From an uncultured Muribaculaceae bacterium (lineage in GTDB: Bacteria > Bacteroidota > Bacteroidia > Bacteroidales > Muribaculaceae), in contig CAJLLX010000070.1 of assembly GCA_905207535.1 (NCBI GenBank), forward strand, positions 1-9,961: a DNA stretch of 9,961 nucleotides, given 5' to 3'. Both the position numbers and the translations under genes were made by a program. This document shows positions 1 through 4,764 of the stretch, piece after piece. Position 1 is the stretch's first letter. Every line of letters begins with the position of its first letter. The notes beneath the pieces are model-generated. The model was not told where the DNA came from and did not search any database. It saw only the letters and a program-made list of their open reading frames with translations.

Positions 1-54
1 CTGAGCCGATGCTGCGTTTTATCTGTAAGATAGCTGCAAGGCAAGCCGGGGGAG

Positions 55-74
55 ATCAAAGCTGAAGCTTTGAT
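55..74. repeat. Perfect short palindrome downstream of the ABC gene remnant
   Basis: Positions 55-63 and 66-74 are perfect inverted repeats (ATCAAAGCT / AGCTTTGAT) separated by two bases, able to fold into a tight hairpin with a TGAA loop. It lies about 50 bp beyond the stop codon of the minus-strand ABC frame. On the plus strand an A-tract (79-85) follows it. On the minus strand the matching T-run lies before the hairpin, not after it, so it is not a textbook intrinsic terminator in either direction. It could still be a 3' end structure for the ABC operon. I see nothing else recognisable in positions 1-123. Confidence 0.35.
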
Positions 75-123
75 AACTAAAAAAAGCGAGTGGGTGGAGG
101 AAAGAAAGGGTGGAGAGGGTGGA

Positions 124-1110
124 TTAGTAGCGCTTGCGGTAGGTGAGGGCGGCGAGGGAGCAGGTGAGGAGGGCGGCGAGGGAGAGGCCGCAGAAGGGGA
201 CCCACAGCTCGGCGATGGTGGAGCCTTTGAGGTAGAGGGCGCGGATGATCTCGTTGAAGTAGCGCGGAGGGATGAGGTAGGTGATGGTCTGCGCCCACTC
301 GGGCATGGAGGAGATGGGGGTGAACAGTCCGCCCATGAGCTGGAAGATCATGATGCAGGCAAACATGATGAAGATGCACTGGAGCATGCTCTCCGAGCTG
401 TTGGCGATGGCAACGGCGAGGCCCGACATGAAGAGGCTGAAAATGATGGCGGCGGCGTAGATTGCGGCGATGCTGCCGAGGGGTGCGAGGCCGTAGACGA
501 GGTAGCCGATGAGCATCCCGACGGTGATGACGAAGATGCCCACCAACCAAAAGGGGATCAGTTTGGATAGCACGAAGGTGAAACGCCCCACGGGGGTGAC
601 GTTGATGGCCTCGATGGTGCCCGACTCCTTCTCGCCGACAAGATTGAGCGCCGGCAGAAAGCCGCAGATGATGATAAGGAGCACAATGATAAGCGCGGGA
701 ATCATATAGTTGCGGAAATTGAGGGTGGGATTGTAGCGGTAGTCGACCGACTGCATAGCCTGAGCGGAGGGGAGGGGAGCCGGCGACGACTGCGCGAGAG
801 TATTGGCGACGTCGCACCCGGCCACGGTGCCCGAGCCCTCGGTGGGGAGGCTGAGGCCGCAGAGCATTCGCATGGCGGTGGTTTTGCCGGCACCGTTGGC
901 GCCGAGAAATCCGAAAATCTCGCCTGAGCGCACCGAGAAGGTGATGTGGTCGACAGCCGTGAAGGAGCCGAAGCGCTTGGTGAGGTCGCGGACGGAGATG
1001 ACGAGGTCAGAGGTCGGATTAACGACCAAAGCGATGTGGATCTTCTTGTGGACTTCGACACGACTGACCATGAGACGTGGGATTACGTTACAAACTACTT
1101 CGACTTCCAT
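124..1110 (-). CDS. In-frame chimera: ABC ATPase N-terminal fragment fused to C-terminal half of an ABC-2 permease (probably non-functional)
   Basis: The frame encodes 328 residues. Residues 1 to about 34 are antisense to a nucleotidyltransferase remnant and are not native ABC sequence. Residues 36-102 are the start of an ABC ATPase, including an ISVRDLTKRFG strand and a Walker A loop GANGAGKTT at 70-78. The ATPase then stops: Q-loop, signature motif, Walker B and H-loop are all absent. From about residue 105 the sequence is the end of an ABC-2 permease of the YhhJ/drug-efflux type, with a YRYNPTLNFR stretch (124-133), the motif GEKESGTIEAINVTP (159-173), about five membrane segments (about 135-155, 184-208, 215-238, 245-265, 300-322) and a basic end. 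In related operons the ATPase and permeases are separate full-length genes, so a deletion seems to have removed most of the ATPase and the front of a permease while keeping frame. The native ATPase start is lost; the annotated start is only the longest ATG frame. ATP-driven export is not expected. Confidence 0.75.
   Translation of the reverse strand: MEVEVVCNVIPRLMVSRVEVHKKIHIALVVNPTSDLVISVRDLTKRFGSFTAVDHITFSVRSGEIFGFLGANGAGKTTAMRMLCGLSLPTEGSGTVAGCDVANTLAQSSPAPLPSAQAMQSVDYRYNPTLNFRNYMIPALIIVLLIIICGFLPALNLVGEKESGTIEAINVTPVGRFTFVLSKLIPFWLVGIFVITVGMLIGYLVYGLAPLGSIAAIYAAAIIFSLFMSGLAVAIANSSESMLQCIFIMFACIMIFQLMGGLFTPISSMPEWAQTITYLIPPRYFNEIIRALYLKGSTIAELWVPFCGLSLAALLTCSLAALTYRKRY
1003..1015. other. 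Joint between ABC ATPase remnant and nucleotidyltransferase remnant
   Basis: Recognisable ABC ATPase sequence on the minus strand (DLVISVRDLTKRFG) begins just left of here. Recognisable nucleotidyltransferase sequence on the plus strand (RGRINDQSDVDLLVDF) begins at about 1009-1012. Both genes are missing their 5' ends at this point and they face each other head to head, so the joint is a true breakpoint and not an ordinary gene boundary. Base composition also shifts from GC-rich to clearly more AT-rich across it. Its exact position cannot be fixed to the base because RG could come from either side. Confidence 0.6.
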
Positions 1111-1224
1111 GATGCATTAGAACGGCTTTTCGGCAGAAAAGTTGATTTGGTCGTTGGGAAAGGATTGCGCAACAAATACTTCATTGCCAACGTAAACCGC
1201 ACAAAACATACGATTTATGGTTGA
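1012..1224 (+). pseudogene. MNT-type nucleotidyltransferase (HEPN/MNT antitoxin) fragment, 5' truncated
   Basis: The plus frame reads RGRINDQSDVDLLVDF and continues to a stop at 1222-1224. This matches the second half of the minimal nucleotidyltransferase active-site motif, normally GSxxRG followed by five residues and S-D-x-D-L-L-V; the two metal-binding Asp residues (codons 1033-1035 and 1039-1041) are kept. Downstream, a DALERLFGRKVDLV stretch and an ending in HTIYG are typical of this family. The Gly-Ser half of the motif and the N-terminal helix are missing because the gene is cut at about 1010 by ABC sequence. In the open frame, the upstream codons from 946 are antisense ABC sequence. 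MNT proteins usually neutralise a HEPN RNase toxin encoded just downstream (MntA/HepT modules). This remnant should be inactive, and its AT-rich composition suggests acquired DNA. Confidence 0.7.
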
Positions 1225-1270
1225 TGAGTATATTTTGAATAAGTTGAGGCCTTTTTGTGTTATTCATTGA
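1217..1270 (+). pseudogene. Possible first residues of a HEPN toxin gene, truncated
   Basis: An ATG at 1217 overlaps the last 8 bases of the nucleotidyltransferase frame, as is usual in MNT/HEPN gene pairs. It encodes only 17 residues, MVDEYILNKLRPFCVIH, before a stop. The first ten or so resemble the N-terminal helix of DUF86/HEPN partners (short M-x-D-E start, then I-L-x-K-L), after which similarity ends. The reading is therefore a toxin gene cut off after about 30 bases. The match is very short and could be chance; it rests mainly on position. Confidence 0.25.
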
Positions 1271-1280
1271 TTATTTGTAA

Positions 1281-1300
1281 TTCTGCCAAACAGGCAAGAA
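1281..1300. repeat. Small imperfect hairpin in the gap before the PH-domain operon
   Basis: TTCTGCC (1281-1287) can pair with GGCAAGAA (1293-1300), with one bulged A and a five-base loop. A T-run follows about ten bases later (1311-1315). It might be a weak terminator or only a chance structure. Besides this and the promoter, the gap from 1271 to 1376 holds nothing I recognise. Confidence 0.2.
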
Positions 1301-1341
1301 ATCAGGTCGATTTTTATTCCCTTATCTCAAAAAAACATCGC

Positions 1342-1369
1342 TTGCGAAACTTAATTTTGAGTATTTTTG
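1342..1369 (+). promoter_or_regulatory. Bacteroidetes-type promoter for the PH-domain operon
   Basis: TATTTTTG at 1362-1369 is an exact match to the Bacteroidetes -7 consensus TAnnTTTG. A TTG at 1342-1344, 17 bases upstream, can serve as the -33 element; this spacing is a little short of the usual 19-21 bases. The surrounding sequence is AT-rich. Transcription would begin at about 1374-1376, which makes the ATG at 1377 almost leaderless and favours the ATG at 1395 as start. Confidence 0.6.
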
Positions 1370-1394
1370 TAAAAAAATGCCACGGAGCGGAAAA

Positions 1395-1943
1395 ATGGAT
1401 AATTGCGATAGATTGGGTGAAGGGATGATGCCCACGGGGGATGCTGAGTTTAAGAGGGTTGACAAAAGATATATGAAGATACTGTTCGTCAGGATACTTC
1501 TCGTTTATCTGATTCTGATGGGTTGCGCTCCGCTACTTCTTTTGCTTGAGACGGGGATCGCTCCCAGGTTTCTGATTGCCGCGGAGGCGCTCTTGGCAAT
1601 CGCTTTCGCGGTGAATATGGCTTATGTCAGGCAAATCTACACTTTCAAGGGTTATCAGACCGATGACGAGGGAATATCTTACCGGTCGGGCATCTTTTTC
1701 CCGACGGTGACCACTCTCCCATTCTGCAAAATACAGCAGGTGAGCATCCGCATGAATCCGCTGAGCCGGATTTTCGGTCTCTGCTATCTGGATGTGATCA
1801 ACGGCGCGCAGGGGATTGCGAATCAAATAACCATTCCCGGACTGACGCATGACGAGGCCGAAACGCTGAAATCTCTGCTCATGGCCAAAACTACTTCCCA
1901 CGTATTCGTTCAGGCATCTGATATCTGTGGCGATGATGAATGA
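1395..1943 (+). CDS. Membrane protein with a bacterial PH domain (YdbS-like)
   Basis: The protein has 182 residues from this start. Numbering from the longer ATG at 1377 (188 residues), two membrane segments (about 36-58 and 64-84) are followed by a cytoplasmic bPH2 (DUF304) domain at about 88-170, with the typical pattern of a Y-x-T-D-D-x-G-I-x-Y-R-S-G strand, then L-P-F-x-K-I-Q-Q-V and R-I-F-G-L-x-x-L. This is the YdbS layout and near the family's usual size. The start at 1395 has a GGAG seven bases upstream and a roughly 20-base leader from the predicted promoter; 1377 and 1425 are alternatives. It overlaps the following YdbT-like gene, so the two are probably co-translated and act as one membrane complex. 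The biochemical role is unknown; B. subtilis YdbS/YdbT have been linked to resistance to certain bacteriocins. Confidence 0.8.
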   Translation: MDNCDRLGEGMMPTGDAEFKRVDKRYMKILFVRILLVYLILMGCAPLLLLLETGIAPRFLIAAEALLAIAFAVNMAYVRQIYTFKGYQTDDEGISYRSGIFFPTVTTLPFCKIQQVSIRMNPLSRIFGLCYLDVINGAQGIANQITIPGLTHDEAETLKSLLMAKTTSHVFVQASDICGDDE

Positions 1944-3441
1944 TTGCTCCAATCCAAGCCGGATGAATGACTTCTCCCGTCCCCGCCGGATGAGTGCTAG
2001 CGCTTTTGCAATTCTCTTTATGAAGAGTCTCAGCGAATATGCCGGCACCGTATTCTTCCTGGTTGCTTTTCTGGCTTACAAGTCGGTCGGCGGGCGGTCT
2101 CTAACCGAGATTCTTCTGAGCATCGCCGCCATCGCGGCTACGATAGTGGCCCTGTCGCTCGCCACGGCCTTCTGGAAATATTATTTCCGGAAATTTCATA
2201 TCGAAGACGGCAAACTGATATTCACTCACGGGTTCGCCTCCCGCCGCACCACAAGCCTCCCGCTGGATAAAGTGCATAATCTCCGCACGAAAAGCGGCGT
2301 GCTATACAGGATTTTGAACGTCAGTGGTATCAAATTCGACACTCTCGCAAGCGAAGACCGCGATGTAGAACTTATCCTCGACGAAGGCGACTGGCGTCTG
2401 CTTCTCAGCGAGATTAAGTCGGCGGATGCCTCTTCTCCGGCACAGGACCGAGATCGGGAGAAGAACAAGGAGGCGAGGATTCATATCAGCAACGCCAAAA
2501 TCACCAAAGGCGCTCTCTGCCAGAATCATCTGAAAGGCTTTGCCGTGCTGGCAGCCATTCTCTCTCCCATCTTTGGCCGACTTAACGACTTAGGAGAAGA
2601 TACCGCCGACCGCGTTTTCACCTTCATTGACAACGGACTGAGCGAGTATCTATCTTCAGCCGGCCACTGGGTGTGGTTCTTCGCCATAATCTATGCCGCA
2701 GTCGCTCTGCTCTGGACTGCCAAAATATTGCTGCGATACGCGGATATGACTGTTGTCATGGAGGGGAACAGATTTACGATAGTCTCCGGATTGCTCTCCC
2801 GTTTCACATGCCGACTCTCGCGCGACAAGGCCACGGTTATCACCGTCAAGCAGAACCCGCTCGAACGCATGGCACATTGCCAGACCGTCACCATAAGCCA
2901 GGCAGCCAACGCATCGTCCGAAGAGAAATGGGATAAGATCCGCATCTACGGCACGATGCTCGGCGCAAAGATTCTCGGATGGAAATTCGAAGGTAGCGCC
3001 CAGGAAAACGGCTCCGCTGTCATTGAGGCGAAATCCGGCCGGGGACTTTTCTATATCAAGTTCATACCTCAGATAGCGGTGGCTGCGGTGGGCGGTTTGG
3101 CGCTGCTGCTTCTCACGCAAATGCCGGTGCTTGCCGCGACCGTCGGCCTCGTCTATGCCGCCGGGGCAGGGATACGTGCTTTGATGGCGCTGCGTCACAG
3201 CAGCATATCACTGCACGAATCATACATCCGGATAAACCGCGGCAATATCGCCCGCATCAGCGACTATATCGATTACCGCGACATAGAGTCGGGGGAGATT
3301 AGATACACTCCTTTCTCGAAGTTCACGCACCGCGCCACTTTGCGCCTCTCCACCAATTCCGGCATCCTTACCGTCCGCTCGCTCCACGCCGCATCGGCCT
3401 GCGCTATCCGCCGCCGCCTCCTCAACCGAATAAGCCCCTGA
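1933..3441 (+). CDS. Large membrane protein with three bacterial PH domains (YdbT-like)
   Basis: The frame can start at GTG 1927 or ATG 1933 or 1936; all overlap the end of the YdbS-like gene, which is why I pair the two. Numbered from 1927 (504 residues), it shows three repeats of a membrane hairpin followed by a PH-like domain: membrane segments at about 35-51 and 61-82 with a domain at 84-165, segments at about 204-219 and 246-268 with a domain at 266-345, and segments at about 379-398 and 401-420 with a domain at 420-500. The first domain is clearest (H-I-E-D-G-K-L-I-F-T-H-G, then L-P-L-D-K-V-H-N-L). The third is the most divergent. Length and layout match YdbT (around 490 residues). A charged linker rich in D, R, E and K sits at about 165-190. 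Role at the inner membrane is unproven. Confidence 0.8.
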   Translation: MMNDCSNPSRMNDFSRPRRMSASAFAILFMKSLSEYAGTVFFLVAFLAYKSVGGRSLTEILLSIAAIAATIVALSLATAFWKYYFRKFHIEDGKLIFTHGFASRRTTSLPLDKVHNLRTKSGVLYRILNVSGIKFDTLASEDRDVELILDEGDWRLLLSEIKSADASSPAQDRDREKNKEARIHISNAKITKGALCQNHLKGFAVLAAILSPIFGRLNDLGEDTADRVFTFIDNGLSEYLSSAGHWVWFFAIIYAAVALLWTAKILLRYADMTVVMEGNRFTIVSGLLSRFTCRLSRDKATVITVKQNPLERMAHCQTVTISQAANASSEEKWDKIRIYGTMLGAKILGWKFEGSAQENGSAVIEAKSGRGLFYIKFIPQIAVAAVGGLALLLLTQMPVLAATVGLVYAAGAGIRALMALRHSSISLHESYIRINRGNIARISDYIDYRDIESGEIRYTPFSKFTHRATLRLSTNSGILTVRSLHAASACAIRRRLLNRISP

Positions 3442-3456
3442 TCTGCGAGCTGATAG

Positions 3457-3480
3457 TCTTCGCAAGTTCATGTGCGAAGA
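3457..3480. terminator. Hairpin after the PH-domain operon, possible terminator
   Basis: TCTTCGCA (3457-3464) and TGCGAAGA (3473-3480) form a perfect 8-bp stem with an 8-base loop, starting 15 bases after the stop of the YdbT-like gene. No T-run follows, so it is not a canonical intrinsic terminator, but its position suggests a 3' end structure. Confidence 0.35.
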
Positions 3481-3566
3481 TATGCATATAAAACTGTAAT
3501 CTGAATATAGCAATCGGGCACTTTGAGACATCGGATATTTTGTTGTTAAGGGTATTCACGTATTTT

Positions 3567-3600
3567 TTTGAAAATTTTTTGGTGGAGGGGTTAGGTTTTG
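3567..3600 (+). promoter_or_regulatory. Candidate promoter of the sigma / anti-sigma / receptor operon
   Basis: TTTG at 3567-3570 and TAGGTTTTG at 3592-3600 lie 21 bases apart and resemble the Bacteroidetes -33 and -7 elements, but the -7 has one extra base relative to TAnnTTTG. A second T-rich candidate is TATTTTTTTG at 3561-3570. The start codon follows at 3626. Whether the operon is transcribed by the housekeeping sigma or by its own ECF sigma cannot be told from one copy. Confidence 0.3.
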
Positions 3601-3625
3601 GAGAAGTTGCGGTTTTAATAAATGT

Positions 3626-4108
3626 ATGACGACAAAGAGCGACATAGAACGGCTTTTCCGCGCCAACTATCCGACCATGCTGACGCTGGCCGTGCGCCTT
3701 CTGCATGATGCGGAGGCGGCCCGCGACATTGTGCACGATGTCTTCGAGTCGGTGCTGTCGGAAAATCCCGCTACCGTCACGGGCGCTTATCTCCTTACCG
3801 GCGTACGCTTCGCGTGTCTGAAGCATATGCGCAGCCTTTCGCAGCGCGAGCGGTTCAATAACCTCTACGCTCTCGATCTTGACGAGATAGAAGATGATGC
3901 ATGGCCCGACCCGGAAGATGTGGCACGGCTGAACGGGCTGATTGACCGCGCGCTGACCGAACAGGATCGCCGGGTGGTGCGGTTGCGCTTCACCGACCGT
4001 ATGCCTTACAGTGAAATCGCCGCGCAGTTGGGCGTCAGCGAGGTGGCTGTCTATAAGCATTTGCGTCATGCAATGGATATTTTACGTCAAAAATTCAACC
4101 GCAAATGA
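3626..4108 (+). CDS. ECF-type RNA polymerase sigma factor
   Basis: The protein has 160 residues, within the usual ECF range. Sigma region 2 spans about 5-72, with the F-R-x-N-Y-P start, D-A-E-A-A-R-D-I-V-H-D-V-F helix and a core-binding/-10 recognition part ending in A-C-L-K-H-M-R. Region 4 spans about 100-158, with L-T-E-Q-D-R-R-V-V-R-L-R-F and a helix-turn-helix (P-Y-S-E-I-A-A-Q-L-G-V-S-E-V-A-V-Y-K-H-L) at 127-146 for -35 binding. Regions 1 and 3 are absent, as expected. It should direct RNA polymerase to a small set of promoters when released from its anti-sigma factor, which is the next gene and overlaps by four bases (ATGA at 4105). In Bacteroidales such trios control outer-membrane receptors and linked functions. 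The ATG at 3626 is the only good start. Confidence 0.9.
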   Translation: MTTKSDIERLFRANYPTMLTLAVRLLHDAEAARDIVHDVFESVLSENPATVTGAYLLTGVRFACLKHMRSLSQRERFNNLYALDLDEIEDDAWPDPEDVARLNGLIDRALTEQDRRVVRLRFTDRMPYSEIAAQLGVSEVAVYKHLRHAMDILRQKFNRK

Positions 4109-4764
4109 AAGACGATACCGACCGGCTCCTCGACGCTTTAGAGCACCCCGAAAATTATACCGATGCCGAGGTTGAGCAGATTCTTGCCGACCCTGAAGCG
4201 CGCGAAGTCTATGATATGATGCGCAAAACGGCTGACGCCTCCGCGTCTGTTCCCGAGATAGATCTGGATGAGGAATGGCAGCGCTTTGAGGCGAAGCATA
4301 CCGGGCGTAAACCCGCAATCGTCCGTTGGCTTACATTCATGGCATCGCGCAACGCCGCTGCTGCGGTGCTCGCGATTGTCGGCACACTCGCTGTGGTGGC
4401 CGCCACTCTCGGTGTGACGCATTATATCGGCATCCAAAAGGAATTGGCACAGGCTCATCAAGCCGAACAGCAGGAACAGACTGTTGCTATCAATGCCGAC
4501 GTAGCTGCGGATGACACTATTGCGGCGGAAGGCGCTCCACAGCCCGAAACGATACTGTTCAAAGGTGAAACTCTTGAAACCATCCTTGGCGATATTGCCA
4601 AATACTACGGCGCTACGGTCAAATTCGATCAGGATGCCTCAAAGTCGTTGCAGCTCTATTTCGAATGGAATCGGGCGCTGCCTCTTGATGAGGTAGTGGA
4701 GCAACTCAACAACTTCGAGCAAATAGACATCACACTCACCGACAACGTATTGACCGTAAAATGA
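4105..4764 (+). CDS. Short anti-sigma factor: single-pass membrane protein with C-terminal DUF4974 domain, no FecR domain
   Basis: The protein has 219 residues. Residues 1-75 are acidic and cytoplasmic and probably bind the sigma factor, with a helix around E-V-E-Q-I-L-A-D-P-E-A-R-E-V-Y (22-36) and D-L-D-E-E-W-Q-R-F (53-61). One membrane helix lies at about 83-108 (A-A-A-V-L-A-I-V-G-T-L-A-V-V-A-A). A Q/E/A-rich periplasmic linker (about 111-148) leads to a DUF4974 (STN-like) domain at about 150-219, starting F-K-G-E-T-L-E-T-I-L-G-D-I-A and ending L-T-V-K. Usual FecR-family anti-sigma factors are around 300 residues or more with a beta-rich FecR domain between membrane helix and DUF4974; here it is missing and only a short linker remains. 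The gene overlaps both neighbours by four bases. The function is inferred from position and architecture. Confidence 0.8.
   Translation: MKDDTDRLLDALEHPENYTDAEVEQILADPEAREVYDMMRKTADASASVPEIDLDEEWQRFEAKHTGRKPAIVRWLTFMASRNAAAAVLAIVGTLAVVAATLGVTHYIGIQKELAQAHQAEQQEQTVAINADVAADDTIAAEGAPQPETILFKGETLETILGDIAKYYGATVKFDQDASKSLQLYFEWNRALPLDEVVEQLNNFEQIDITLTDNVLTVK

Noticed and set aside
70..570. Plus-strand 166-residue frame very rich in Gly, Glu, Asp and Ala
   Set aside because: It is the antisense shadow of the GC-rich permease frame; its composition comes from reversed permease codons and it matches no family I know.
77..817. Minus-strand 246-residue frame rich in His, Arg and Pro
   Set aside because: It overlaps the permease in another frame. 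The permease frame has clear membrane segments and ABC-2 motifs, while this one has low-complexity shadow composition.
946..1011. Native N-terminus of the nucleotidyltransferase from ATG 946
   Set aside because: These codons are antisense to the ATPase start and lack the Gly-Ser half of the active-site motif expected about ten residues before S-D-V-D.
124..1110. A genuine ABCG-type half transporter with fused ATPase and permease
   Set aside because: The ATPase part ends soon after Walker A and has no Q-loop, signature, Walker B or H-loop, so it cannot be a working fused transporter.
3541..3600. T-rich runs followed by G-rich stretch as a possible riboswitch or G-quadruplex
   Set aside because: Only two-G runs and no conserved fold are seen; the promoter reading explains the T-rich bases more simply.
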